In this document: positions 37,643 through 47,213 of the stretch, piece after piece | How positions within the stretch are numbered: the stretch's first letter is position 1 | Layout: each line of letters starts with the position of its first letter | Source: Azospirillum rugosum | GTDB lineage: Bacteria > Pseudomonadota > Alphaproteobacteria > Azospirillales > Azospirillaceae | Reading direction: 5' to 3' | Assembly: GCF_017876155.1 (NCBI RefSeq) | Contig: NZ_JAGINP010000001.1 | Location: 310,001-374,000 of the forward strand | Length of the DNA: 64,000 nucleotides | The notes under the pieces: model-generated | What the model was told of the DNA's origin: nothing | Seen by the model: the letters and a program-made list of their open reading frames with translations, nothing else | The model's database searches: none | Position numbers and translations under genes: made by a program

Positions 37643-40348
37643 TCAGGGCGCGTCCAGCGTTCCGGTCATCGCGCGCAGCAGGTGGCGCATGCTCTGCGGC
37701 CGCTCCTGCCACCGCATCGACAGGCCGGCGAACAGCACGCTTTCGAAGGCCGGCGGCACCGACACCCCGCATTCCGACAGCTTCGCCACCTTGTCGTTCA
37801 TGAATCGGCTGGTCGCGTCGGGCGGCGCCTTGCCGGTCAGCGCCTGATAGGTCGTGGCGCACATGGCGTAGACGTCCGTCCACGGACCCTGCCGGCCGTC
37901 GTGCGAATACTGCTCCGGCGGGGCGTAGCCCGGCTTCAGGATCACCGTCAGGCTGGAATCCTGGCCCGCCGCCTGGCGCGCGGCCCCGAAATCCAGCAGC
38001 TTCCGCTCGCCGCCCGTGGTGAGGAAGATGTTGTCGGGGCTGATGTCGCGGTGGATCAGCCCTTGCTCGTGCACCGCGTGCAGCGCCTTCATGATCGGCG
38101 CCAGAATGGTCAGGGTTCGCCGCGCGTCGATGCGCCCGCCGCATTCCGCCACGTATTTCTTCAGCGTCCGGCCTTCCAGAAGCTCCATCACCAGATAGGC
38201 GGTGTCGTTCTCCTCGAAGAAGTCCTGGACGCTGACGATCTCCTTCACGTCGCGCAGCCGGGCGAGCAGCCGCGCCTCCTCCAGGAACTTCGACAGGCCG
38301 GCGGCGAAGCTGCGCGCGTGCTCGTCGGAGAAGGGAATGACGCCGGACGCCCCGGGAACGCGCGAGATCAGGTTGGCCGGGTAGAACTCCTTCACCGCGA
38401 CCTTGATGCGCAGGCGGTCGTCCCATCCCAGGTAGGTCGCGCCGAAGCCCCCCTGCCCCAGCACGCGCCCGACCCGATAGCGGCCGAGCAGGACCGTTCC
38501 CGGCATGAGATGGACGCCGTTCCGGTTGTCGGACTGCTTTGGGTAGCCGCAGCCCCGGCACATCCCCTGGACGACCGTCCGGCCGAAGCAGCTGGGGCAC
38601 ATCGCCGCATCGGCGGACGACGAGGCGGTCGGTGACGGGGCGGCCGGTGACGGGGCGGCGGGGCCGCGAGCCGCCGCTGGCGCCACTCCCGGGGCCGGCG
38701 CCGTCAGCGCGGTGTGCGTGCCGGGCCGTGGCGCGGTCGATCGTTGCGACGGCCGCGACGAAACCGGCGCCGACTCCGCGGGCCGGGGACGCGACGCCGG
38801 CGGCTCGGGTCGGGACTGGGATTGCGGTTGCGGGGCGGGCTGGCAGGGCGACGGGGGCGGGGCTTGGCGCAGCTGGTCGAGCAGCTCGTACAGGCGCCGA
38901 ACCTCCGCCTGCGCCAGCTCGTCGTGCTGGGCGGTGACCAGGTCGGTCTGGAACTGCGGCTGCCGCACGATTTCCAGGATGTGCTGGCGCAGCAGCGGAA
39001 GCGCCCCCTCCTCCCGCACGAGGCCGGAGCAGGCGATTTCGGCCAGACGGATGGTCCGGCGGCGCAGCATTGGCTCCACCTGCCGCAGGCGCTGCGCCAG
39101 GCGGCCCCGCTTGGCGAATTCGTCCACGATGAACTCGGTGCGGCCGGCGATGCGGACGCGCGTTTCCTCCGGCAGGCCGGACGCGCGGATGGCCGCGACG
39201 GCGCCCGCGATGGCCTGCTGGAACCGCGGCGTGTCCGGAGTCTGGACGATGGTGTTCTCCACCAGCAGCTCGTTCCCGAGCGCGGCGTCGAGCGCGTCGG
39301 CGATCTCCCCCATGTGCCGTTCGGCGGCGGGCACCGTGGAGACCGCCGCCAGATAGTGAATCCGCGCCATCAGGTCGGCCAGCGTTTCGCTGAGCCCGAC
39401 GATCGACCGCCGGTAGGCGCTGGCCCCACCCTGCTCCAGCCGGCGGGAATAGCGGACGGTCAGCGCGTCGGCCATGGCGCCGCCGCCCATCACCTCCATC
39501 GGCGTCAGGAGATGCCCGGACAGGACGCGCAGAAGCTCGGCCTCCTGGTCCGCCGTGCCCCGGCCGAGCGGCTGCGGGGCGCGCAACTGCCGGCGGATCC
39601 GGTCCAGCGCCATGGAGCGGGCGACCGGCAGCTTGCCCTGCCGGAACCAGCCGTTCAGGATCCCCGTGCGGTTCGGCCCCATGGCCTCCATGGGGACACG
39701 GCCGAACATCGTGTCGCACAGCCTCACCAGCAGCCCGCCGGGCGGCAGTGCCGCGCCGAACAGCTCCTGCGTCGCGGCGACCGAGCACAGGATGTCGCCG
39801 ATCACCCCGTCCACCTCGGCGGACAGGCGCGCGTCGGCATCGCCCTGGAACAGCTCGATCAGGCGGTCGAGCTTGGCCGACCAGGTCCGGTGATCGGCCA
39901 ATTCCAGACTGATCGCGACGCGCAGGTCGTACGATGCGTCACCGGTCGGGGATCGGCCGGGCCCGCCGGCCAGCACCGCGTCGATGGGCGGCCGTCCTTT
40001 GGGCAGAGTGCCGAAGGCCACCTGCGCGACGCGCGCCTTGGCGTTGGTTTCGGCGATGGCGTCCTGGATCGCGCTGCGCCGGGATTTCGGGTCATGTCCG
40101 GGGGTGCGCGCCTGGACGGTCGCGATCTTGCCGACGGCCACCTCCACGAGGGGGCCCTGGTCGAGCAGCTGCCGCAGAGCCTTCGCGCCGTGGATCACCT
40201 CGGTCGGGGTGAGCACCATCGAATCCAGATACTGGCGCAGGGCGGCGCCGATCACGATCCGGCTTTGCGGGGCGTGGTAATCGGCGAGGGTGGTGCAGAT
40301 GTCCGCCTCGTCGAACGCGCCGACCGGACCGGCTTGAAGGGTGGGCAT
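37643..40348 (-). CDS. Serine/threonine protein kinase with long N-terminal region
   Basis: This is a 901-residue protein. Roughly residues 1-510 are a helical region of no recognised family, then a Pro/Ala/Ser-rich linker (about 515-580), a zinc ribbon with CPSC and CRGC pairs near residue 583, and a Hanks-type kinase at the C-terminus (about 610-870). All kinase motifs are present: LGQGGFGATYLG, VAVKEF, HRDISPDNIFL and LDFGAAR. No transmembrane helix is seen. The ATG at 40346-40348 is used because earlier in-frame sequence runs into the promoter region of the divergent epimerase gene. In most bacterial kinases the catalytic domain is N-terminal, so the order here is reversed. Confidence 0.85.
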   Translation of the reverse strand: MPTLQAGPVGAFDEADICTTLADYHAPQSRIVIGAALRQYLDSMVLTPTEVIHGAKALRQLLDQGPLVEVAVGKIATVQARTPGHDPKSRRSAIQDAIAETNAKARVAQVAFGTLPKGRPPIDAVLAGGPGRSPTGDASYDLRVAISLELADHRTWSAKLDRLIELFQGDADARLSAEVDGVIGDILCSVAATQELFGAALPPGGLLVRLCDTMFGRVPMEAMGPNRTGILNGWFRQGKLPVARSMALDRIRRQLRAPQPLGRGTADQEAELLRVLSGHLLTPMEVMGGGAMADALTVRYSRRLEQGGASAYRRSIVGLSETLADLMARIHYLAAVSTVPAAERHMGEIADALDAALGNELLVENTIVQTPDTPRFQQAIAGAVAAIRASGLPEETRVRIAGRTEFIVDEFAKRGRLAQRLRQVEPMLRRRTIRLAEIACSGLVREEGALPLLRQHILEIVRQPQFQTDLVTAQHDELAQAEVRRLYELLDQLRQAPPPSPCQPAPQPQSQSRPEPPASRPRPAESAPVSSRPSQRSTAPRPGTHTALTAPAPGVAPAAARGPAAPSPAAPSPTASSSADAAMCPSCFGRTVVQGMCRGCGYPKQSDNRNGVHLMPGTVLLGRYRVGRVLGQGGFGATYLGWDDRLRIKVAVKEFYPANLISRVPGASGVIPFSDEHARSFAAGLSKFLEEARLLARLRDVKEIVSVQDFFEENDTAYLVMELLEGRTLKKYVAECGGRIDARRTLTILAPIMKALHAVHEQGLIHRDISPDNIFLTTGGERKLLDFGAARQAAGQDSSLTVILKPGYAPPEQYSHDGRQGPWTDVYAMCATTYQALTGKAPPDATSRFMNDKVAKLSECGVSVPPAFESVLFAGLSMRWQERPQSMRHLLRAMTGTLDAP

Positions 40349-40625
40349 CGGCCTGGACACGCTGTGCCTATGTGCGGGAGCGAAACGACGGGGAGCGGCC
40401 GAAGCCTTGAAAGCGCATTGTCGACCGCATCCGGTAAACAGGGCGTATACATCGCTCGACGACGGCAAACGCGGGGGTTGTGCACGCGGCCGGGCATCAC
40501 CCACCGCCGGCTGCCTCCGAATCGCGTCGCCTGTCCGACCGTTCATACCCGTCCGCGCGGGCCGACGCGCTTCCCATCGCTCGCCGGCTGTGCGATACCC
40601 GAGTCTCGACCGCCAGGAGGCCGAC
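40349..40625. other. 277-nt divergent intergenic region, no gene seen
   Basis: This lies between the kinase (minus) and the epimerase (plus) starts. I see no convincing promoter pair or repeat. The only firm element is the AGGAGG ribosome site at its right end (see the epimerase). Upstream extensions of the epimerase frame have low-complexity, Arg-rich sequence and are not supported. Confidence 0.4.
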
Positions 40626-41576
40626 TTGGGCACGGACATCGACGCGGACATCCTAACGCTGCGCCGCCCCAGAGGGGGCCGATTTGGCGGCCTTGGGGGC
40701 GGGCATGGGGACATGGAATGCCTTCTGTGTCCGGACAAGGGCGGCTCCATCGCCCGGCTGACGCTCCATGGCCCGGACGGTCCCGTCGACCTCCTTCGGC
40801 CGGCGACCGGCTGGGCCTTGCAGCACGGGTCGGCCGTCGACATGGGCTGCTTCCCGCTCGTCCCCTTTTCCAACCGCATCGCCGCGGGCCGGTTCGACTT
40901 CGACGGACGGACCGTCGAGCTGCCGCTGAACATGAGCGGTTGCCCACACGCCATCCACGGCGATGGCTGGCAAGCCGACTGGTCCGTGGCGGAACGGACC
41001 GACTGGGCGGCGCGGCTCGTCCTCCGCCACGGCGGACAGGGCTGGCCGTGGCGCTACCGCGCTGTCCAGGACATCGCGCTGGAAGGGGACGGCCTGACCG
41101 TCGTGCTGGACGTGACCAACGAGGATGATCGCCCGATGCCCGCCGGAATTGGGCTGCACCCCTATTTACCGAAGCCGCCGGGCACCCGGCTGTCGGCGCG
41201 GGTCGGCGGAGTGTGGATGAACGACGCGACGCTCCTGCCCAGGGACCGCGCCGCCCTGCCGGAGGAGTGGCGCTTCCCGGACGGCGTGGTGATGGACCGG
41301 ACGGTGCTGGACAACGGCTTCACCGGCTGGGACGGCCGCGCGACGCTGGACTGGCCGGGCCGTGGCCTGCGCCTGACGATGACGGCCGACGGCCCCTTCG
41401 GGCATCTGGTGATCTACGCCCCGCCGGGCGAGGACTACCTGTGCGTCGAGCCGGTCAGCCACATGACCGACGCGGTCAACCGCGGGCAGGAGGTGGACGC
41501 CGGCCTGCGCGTCCTCGCCCCCGGCGAGAGCCTGCGCGGCACGATGCGGCTCACCCTGTCCCCGCTCCGCGGCTGA
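40626..41576 (+). CDS. Aldose 1-epimerase (galactose mutarotase family)
   Basis: This is a 316-residue beta-sandwich enzyme that interconverts sugar anomers. Family motifs are CFPLVPFSNRIAAGRF, the histidine in CPHAIHGDGW, a second histidine in GIGLHPYLPK and the catalytic glutamate in CVEPVSHMTDAVN. A TTG at 40626 is taken as the start because a perfect AGGAGG lies 5 nt upstream; the next candidate is the ATG at 40713. The exact sugar is unknown. Confidence 0.85.
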   Translation: MGTDIDADILTLRRPRGGRFGGLGGGHGDMECLLCPDKGGSIARLTLHGPDGPVDLLRPATGWALQHGSAVDMGCFPLVPFSNRIAAGRFDFDGRTVELPLNMSGCPHAIHGDGWQADWSVAERTDWAARLVLRHGGQGWPWRYRAVQDIALEGDGLTVVLDVTNEDDRPMPAGIGLHPYLPKPPGTRLSARVGGVWMNDATLLPRDRAALPEEWRFPDGVVMDRTVLDNGFTGWDGRATLDWPGRGLRLTMTADGPFGHLVIYAPPGEDYLCVEPVSHMTDAVNRGQEVDAGLRVLAPGESLRGTMRLTLSPLRG

Positions 41577-41605
41577 CGGAGCCTTCCGGTATCAGCGGCC
41601 CGGCG

Positions 41606-42472
41606 TCAGCGGCAGCGGACAAAGGTCGCGCCGAAGGCGATGGGCTTGTCCAGGCGCAGGAACAGGCGGTCGAGCCGCGGCATGTCGGCGGTGTCCAGGC
41701 GGAGGGTTCCGGCGATGCCGACGGAGTCGGGTTTCGGCGCTTCCGCCCGGAAGGCGATTCCCTGCCCCGGGCCGCCGTCCTCCACCGTCACGCGCCCTTC
41801 CACCGGCAGGCCGGCGATTCGCGGGTCGTGGAGGCCAAGCGCCATGTCCTTGGCCGTCTCCGCCTTGGAGATTTCCAGGTAGGAACTGCGGCAATCGTCG
41901 ATCGGGGTGCGGGTGGCCGGGTCGGCCTTGGCCCAGCGGCCGGCCAGTCCGGCGACGCCGGGCTGCCGCTGCTTCGGCAGGAAGGCCCGGGGCGGCGGCT
42001 GGACCGCGCGGGGAGGTGCCGCCTCGGTGATGGTCACGGGCTGGTCCGCCACCGGCGCCCGCCGGGCCGCCCGCTCGTCGTCCAGCGCGCTGGCGCGGTC
42101 GGCGTACTGGCGCGCGAGGCAGGCGGCACGGTCCTTTGCCTTCTTCGGGTCGTTCAGGTCGGCTTCCGTCACCGGGCAGGCCGCGTCCCGCCGCTGCACC
42201 CACATCCGCTGGCCGGAGGCCAGGGCCTCCTTCCCGGGCTCGCCGGTCTCATCCGCGAAGGCCCTCACCACGGCGTCGAGTTTGCCGGCCGCGGCGGCGA
42301 GCGCCGGATCCCGGCAGACGAGCTGCCCCGCGGGCGTGTTGGCCGTGGCGCAGTCCGGGGCGCCGGCTGTGGAGGTGGCCGTGGACGGTGTCTGGCCCGC
42401 GGCGTCCGCCGCGACGGCCGGCACCGCCGAACCAACCGCCAGGAACCCCGCCAGAACAATCGCTGCCCGCAT
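41606..42472 (-). CDS. LprI-domain (DUF1311) secreted protein
   Basis: This 288-residue protein has a signal peptide (MRAAIVLAGFLAVGSAVPAVAADA). Residues about 35-135 form an LprI-like domain: DCATANTPAGQLVCRDPALAAA, then WVQRRDAACP and a closing CLARQYADRASAL, with four cysteines in the usual spacing. LprI proteins in mycobacteria inhibit lysozyme. The C-terminal 140 residues are of unknown function and include a CRSSYLEI segment and a terminal FVRCR. It probably acts in the periplasm. It lies 11 nt before the end of the hypothetical gene on the same strand, which reads towards it. Confidence 0.8.
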   Translation of the reverse strand: MRAAIVLAGFLAVGSAVPAVAADAAGQTPSTATSTAGAPDCATANTPAGQLVCRDPALAAAAGKLDAVVRAFADETGEPGKEALASGQRMWVQRRDAACPVTEADLNDPKKAKDRAACLARQYADRASALDDERAARRAPVADQPVTITEAAPPRAVQPPPRAFLPKQRQPGVAGLAGRWAKADPATRTPIDDCRSSYLEISKAETAKDMALGLHDPRIAGLPVEGRVTVEDGGPGQGIAFRAEAPKPDSVGIAGTLRLDTADMPRLDRLFLRLDKPIAFGATFVRCR

Positions 42473-42483
42473 CGAAAAATCCC

Positions 42484-43407
42484 TTACGCCGGAAACGCTT
42501 CCAGCACGGCCTTCACTTGCCGCTGGAAATCCTGGTCGCTGCGATAGCGCGTCAGGACCGTCTTGTCACGCTGAACGAAGAACAGCATGTCCTCGCGCTT
42601 GGGCAGGGAGCGCTGGTTGGGCTTGTCCAGAAGCTCCCCGTTCCAGTCGATGCGGGCCATGAAATAGGCTGCGCGCGAGTACAGCATGAACAACTTGTTG
42701 TCCGGCGCCATCCTCTCCCGCCGCAACAGCCCATAATAGTAGTAATTCCGGCCATGGAAATAGTTGGTGTAGATGGCCTGCAACGCGGCAAAGCGCTCGT
42801 CGGGCGAATTGATCTTCTTCACCTGCTTTTCCAGCTTGAACCCGGCGTAGAAATACTCCCGCGCCTCGTTCTCGAAGGAAAAGGGGGAACCGCGCATGAG
42901 CGCCATCTGCTCCCCGTATTTGCGCAGGATCCGGCCCATCAGCAGTTCCAGGAACCGCCGCTCCGCCGCCAGCTCAGACGGCACCTGCATGATCAGCTCG
43001 AAGACGTGGCGCAGGTGGTAGGGATGGCGCACGACGATGACCGGGACGTTGCCGACCTTCCGTCCCGGTGCGCGCCGGCTGGCGGGGGTGGACCGGGACG
43101 CCGACACCGACGCGATGACCGAAAAGGCCGTGTCCTGGAGCTTCCAGCGCATCGCCATCTGGGACGACTGCTTGCCGAGGTTGAAGCTGGCCAGCCGGCG
43201 TTGCAGGCGGCTGCGCCAGGTTTCCTTGGGCATCTTGTGCGTCGGCAGGTCCGGAACGGCCAGCGGGTTGCCGAGGATGTCGGCCGGAGGCGGCAGCGGG
43301 TTGAAGTTGAAGTATTTGCCGGTGACCACGCCGCGCGCGGCTCCGCCGGGGACCATGCCGCCCCCGCGCGCTCCGCCGCCCATCGACGTCGCCGACACCA
43401 AATCCAT
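42484..43407 (-). CDS. Hypothetical protein, unknown family
   Basis: This is a 307-residue protein from MDLVSATSMGGG. The first 50 residues are Gly/Pro-rich, then a compact domain with aromatic and charged clusters follows (VIVVRHPYHLRHVFELIMQ, NYFHGRNYYYYGLLRRE, DMLFFVQRDKTVLTRYR). No signal peptide, membrane helix or known motif is seen. The start is uncertain: an in-frame codon 32 residues further upstream is possible, but that stretch looks unlike coding sequence. It is divergent from the transglutaminase cluster and upstream of the LprI-like gene, 11 nt apart. Confidence 0.65.
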   Translation of the reverse strand: MDLVSATSMGGGARGGGMVPGGAARGVVTGKYFNFNPLPPPADILGNPLAVPDLPTHKMPKETWRSRLQRRLASFNLGKQSSQMAMRWKLQDTAFSVIASVSASRSTPASRRAPGRKVGNVPVIVVRHPYHLRHVFELIMQVPSELAAERRFLELLMGRILRKYGEQMALMRGSPFSFENEAREYFYAGFKLEKQVKKINSPDERFAALQAIYTNYFHGRNYYYYGLLRRERMAPDNKLFMLYSRAAYFMARIDWNGELLDKPNQRSLPKREDMLFFVQRDKTVLTRYRSDQDFQRQVKAVLEAFPA

Positions 43408-43702
43408 CCGCCGCCAGACCCTTTCCTGCGCCCTGCCCGCAACCACCCACGCGCCTTGCGGGCGAATTGTTTCGTGTACACCGTTGCCAGAGAAAGAAAA
43501 CACTGACCTTTATACGGTCACGTGCACAAGTGGAAAAGCGGCTCCGGTAAAGCGGGATGTCGCAGGGCTTTTGTCCCACCGGACGATCCCGCAGGTGCGA
43601 AGGCACTCTGTCCGAGCGAAATGGTTGATGGTATCCTTCCCGTCCGCGTGCCGGACAATTCCGACCGGCAGCCGCTGCCGCTGGACCACGGGTGGGGCAT
43701 TC
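43408..43702. other. 295-nt divergent intergenic region upstream of the transglutaminase cluster
   Basis: This is the presumed promoter region for the hypothetical gene (minus) and the transglutaminase cluster (plus). No standard promoter boxes or clear inverted repeat could be picked out by eye. The reading frame that continues upstream from the transglutaminase has no family resemblance. Confidence 0.35.
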
Positions 43703-46700
43703 ATGGCGATCCACGTCGCTCTCAATCACAAGACCGTCTACCGCTACGACCGCCTGATCAATCTGGGACCGCAGATCGTCAGGCTCCGCCCCGCCCCGCA
43801 TTGCCGCACGCCGATCCTCAGCTACTCGCTGCGCGTGTCGCCGAAGCAGCACTTCCTGAACTGGCAGCAGGATCCGCAGTCCAACTACCAGGCTCGCTTC
43901 GTCTTCCCGGAAAAGACGCGGGAGTTCGTGGTGGAGGTCGACCTCGTCGCCGAGATCGCCGCCATCAACCCCTTCGACTTCTTCCTTGAGGAGAAGGCGT
44001 CCAAGATCCCCTTCACCTACGAACCCTGGCTGGAGCGCGAGCTGCGCCCCTACCTGGAGACCGAGGTGCCCGGGGAACGGCTGGCCGCCTACCTCGCGGA
44101 CATCCCGCGCGAGCCGACGGCGAGCATCAACTTCCTGGTGGACGTCAACCAGCGGCTCCAGCGCGACATCGGCTACGTCATCCGGCTGGAGCCGGGCATC
44201 CAGAGCTGCGAGGAGACGCTGGGCAAGCGCACCGGATCCTGCCGCGATTCGGCCTGGCTGCTCGTGCAGATCCTCCGCCACCTCGGGCTGGCGGCGCGCT
44301 TCGTCTCCGGCTACCTGATCCAGCTGACCGCCGACCAGAAGGCGCTGGACGGCCCCTCGGGGCCGGAGGCCGATTTCACCGACCTGCACGCCTGGACGGA
44401 AGTGTTCCTGCCCGGCGCCGGCTGGGTGGGCCTGGACCCCACCTCCGGACTGCTGGCCGGCGAAGGGCACATCCCGCTGGCCTGCACCCCGGACGCCTCC
44501 TCCGCCGCCCCCATCTCCGGCCTGGTGGACGAGTGCGAGGTGGAGTTCGGGCACGAGATGTCGGTCACCCGCATCTACGAGGCGCCGCGCGTCACCAAGC
44601 CCTACTCGCCCAAGCAGTGGTCGGAGATCGAATCGCTCGGCCACCGCATCGACGAGGAGCTGCAGGCCGGCGACGTCCGTCTGACCATGGGCGGCGAGCC
44701 GACCTTCGTGTCCATCGACGACATGGACGGGGCGGAGTGGAACACCACGGCGCTCGGCCCGCAAAAGCGCAAGCTGGCCGCCGACCTCGTGCACCGGCTG
44801 ATGAAGCGCTTCGCGCCCGGCGGCCTGCTGCATTTCGGGCAGGGCAAGTGGTATCCCGGCGAATCGCTGCCGCGCTGGGCCATGACCGTCTACTGGCGCC
44901 GCGACGGGGAGGCCTTGTGGGCCAACACCGACCTGCTGGCGCGCGAGGACACCGACTACGGCCACACGGCGGAGGACGCCGGCACCTTCCTGGTGACCCT
45001 GGCGAAGAAGCTGGGGCTCGACCCGGCGCTGGTGCTGGCGGCCTATGAGGACCCCTGGCATTACCTGCGCCGCGAATCGCTGCTGCCGGTCAACGTCGAT
45101 CCGCTGGACAGCAAGCTGGAGGACAAGGAGGAGCGGGCGCGGCTGGCCCGCGTCTTCACGCGCGGCCTGAACGAGCCCGTGGGCTTCGCCCTGCCGATCA
45201 ACCGCAAGATGACGCAGCAGGGGCCGGTGTGGCTGTCCAGCGCCTGGCCGCTGCGCCAGGAGCGGCTGCTGCTGATGCCGGGAGACAGCCCGGTCGGCTA
45301 CCGTCTGCCGCTCGGCTCCCTGCCCTGGGTGGCGCCGCAGGACTATCCCTATTCCTGGGAGACCGACCCGTTCGAGGAGCGCGCTCCCCTGCCGCCGAAC
45401 CGGGTGCCGCTGCGCCAGCACGCGCTGCGGGACGAGGCGGACGGCGGCGAGAGCGCCATGGGAAAGCGCCGTTCCCACATCCAGCGCGCGATGGCCGAGG
45501 TGCGCGCGGAGATGCCGGAGGAGGGCAAGTCCGCCTGGTGGATCGTCCGCACCGCCCTGACCTGCGAGGCCCGCAACGGCCGCATCCACCTGTTCATGCC
45601 GCCGATGAACACGCTGGAGGACTATCTGGCGATGCTGGCGGAGATCGAGGCGACCGCGGTCGAGCTGGACATGCCCGTGGTGATCGAGGGCTACCAGCCG
45701 CCGAAGGATCCGCGCCTGAACTCGCTCGCCGTCACCCCGGATCCGGGCGTGATCGAGGTGAACATCCACCCGTCCCACAGCTGGGACGAACTGGTGCGCA
45801 ACACCCAGGACCTCTACGAGGACGCGCGCCAGTCCCGCCTGGGGGCGGAGAAGTTCATGATCGACGGGCGCCATTGCGGCACCGGCGGCGGCAACCACGT
45901 GGTCATGGGCGGCGCCACCGCGGCCGACAGCCCGTTCCTGCGCCGGCCCGACCTGCTGCGCAGCCTGATCACCTTCTGGCAGAACCACCCGTCGTTGTCC
46001 TACGCCTTCTCCGGCCTGTTCATCGGCCCGACCAGCCAGGCCCCGCGCGTGGACGAGGCGCGCGACGACACGCTGTACGAGCTGGAGATCGCCTTCAACC
46101 AGATCGACAAGGCCGCGGCGGAGGGCAACTGCCCGCCCTGGATCGTCGACCGCGTCCTGCGCAACCTGCTGACCGACGTCCAGGGCAACACCCACCGGGC
46201 CGAGTTCTGCATCGACAAGCTCTACTCCCCGGACAGTTCGACCGGACGTCTGGGGCTCGTTGAGTTCCGCGCCTTCGAGATGCCGCCGCACGCGGAGATG
46301 AGCCTGACGCAGCAGCTCCTGCTGCGCGCGCTGGTCGCCCGTTTCTGGAAGTCTCCCTACAAGGGTAAGCTGGTGCGCTGGGGGACGGAGCTGCACGACC
46401 GCTTCATGCTGCCCTACTTCGTGCAGCAGGACATCGCGGACGTCGTGGCCGACCTGCGCGACCACGGCTACCCCATCGAGGAGCGCTGGTTCGACCCGCA
46501 CATGAACTTCCGCTTCCCGGTCTACGGCCACGTCAACCAGCGCGGCATCTCGCTGGAGCTGCGCATGGCGCTGGAACCCTGGCACGTGCTGGGCGAGGAG
46601 CCGGGCGGCGGCGGCACGGTGCGCTACGTGGACAGCTCGGTGGAGCGGGTGCAGGTGCGCGTCACCGGCCTGACCGACGCGCGCTACGCGGTCACCTGCA

Positions 46701-47053
46701 ACGGTCGCCGCGTGCCGCTGATCCCCACGGGCATGGAAGGGGAGTTCGTCGCCGGCGTGCGGTACCGGGCGTGGCAGCCGCCCTCCTGCCTGCACCCGAC
46801 GATCCCCGTGCACACGCCGCTGGTCTTCGACATCGTCGACCTGTGGGCCGGCCGGTCGATCGGCGGCTGCACCTACCACGTCATGCATCCGGGCGGCCGC
46901 AACTACGACACCTTCCCGGTCAACGCGAACGAGGCCGAGGGGCGGCGCCTCGCCCGCTTCTTCCCCTTCGGCCACACCCCCGGCCCGATGCCGATCCCGG
47001 CGGAGGAGCGAAACCCGCAGTTCCCGATGACGTTGGACCTGCGGCGGGGCTGA
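43703..47053 (+). CDS. Large transglutaminase-like protein with DUF2126 C-terminal region
   Basis: This is an 1116-residue cytoplasmic protein with no signal peptide. Residues 1-80 are the bacterial transglutaminase N-terminal domain (VALNHKTVYRYDRLINLGPQ). A transglutaminase-like cysteine-protease-fold domain follows with Cys180 (GSCRDSAW), His229 (LHAWTEV) and Asp245 (GLDPTSG). The remaining 800 residues match the large conserved region called DUF2126, with blocks such as TMGGEPTFVSIDDMDG and the HCGTGGGNHVVMGG segment. Such proteins are thought to process or modify peptides, but the substrate is unknown. It is the first gene of a three-gene run. Start ATG at 43703. Confidence 0.9.
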   Translation: MAIHVALNHKTVYRYDRLINLGPQIVRLRPAPHCRTPILSYSLRVSPKQHFLNWQQDPQSNYQARFVFPEKTREFVVEVDLVAEIAAINPFDFFLEEKASKIPFTYEPWLERELRPYLETEVPGERLAAYLADIPREPTASINFLVDVNQRLQRDIGYVIRLEPGIQSCEETLGKRTGSCRDSAWLLVQILRHLGLAARFVSGYLIQLTADQKALDGPSGPEADFTDLHAWTEVFLPGAGWVGLDPTSGLLAGEGHIPLACTPDASSAAPISGLVDECEVEFGHEMSVTRIYEAPRVTKPYSPKQWSEIESLGHRIDEELQAGDVRLTMGGEPTFVSIDDMDGAEWNTTALGPQKRKLAADLVHRLMKRFAPGGLLHFGQGKWYPGESLPRWAMTVYWRRDGEALWANTDLLAREDTDYGHTAEDAGTFLVTLAKKLGLDPALVLAAYEDPWHYLRRESLLPVNVDPLDSKLEDKEERARLARVFTRGLNEPVGFALPINRKMTQQGPVWLSSAWPLRQERLLLMPGDSPVGYRLPLGSLPWVAPQDYPYSWETDPFEERAPLPPNRVPLRQHALRDEADGGESAMGKRRSHIQRAMAEVRAEMPEEGKSAWWIVRTALTCEARNGRIHLFMPPMNTLEDYLAMLAEIEATAVELDMPVVIEGYQPPKDPRLNSLAVTPDPGVIEVNIHPSHSWDELVRNTQDLYEDARQSRLGAEKFMIDGRHCGTGGGNHVVMGGATAADSPFLRRPDLLRSLITFWQNHPSLSYAFSGLFIGPTSQAPRVDEARDDTLYELEIAFNQIDKAAAEGNCPPWIVDRVLRNLLTDVQGNTHRAEFCIDKLYSPDSSTGRLGLVEFRAFEMPPHAEMSLTQQLLLRALVARFWKSPYKGKLVRWGTELHDRFMLPYFVQQDIADVVADLRDHGYPIEERWFDPHMNFRFPVYGHVNQRGISLELRMALEPWHVLGEEPGGGGTVRYVDSSVERVQVRVTGLTDARYAVTCNGRRVPLIPTGMEGEFVAGVRYRAWQPPSCLHPTIPVHTPLVFDIVDLWAGRSIGGCTYHVMHPGGRNYDTFPVNANEAEGRRLARFFPFGHTPGPMPIPAEERNPQFPMTLDLRRG

Positions 47054-47213
47054 GAAGCGGCCGGGGCTGGTCAAGGACTGGCCAAGGAGTGGTGGTTCTT
47101 CCGGTCGGATCCCGCATCCGGCCGGAAGCTTCCCCGAACCGCCCCTTGCATCGGCGGGAACGCGCGTTCACACTCCGAGCGCCATGCACCAAATGTGAGC
47201 ACGCGACCCCACC

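Noticed and set aside
42974..47074. Minus-strand frame of 1366 codons over the large transglutaminase
   Set aside because: It is antisense to a protein with an intact catalytic set, and its composition (His, Gln, Arg, Ala, Val) is a GC artefact.
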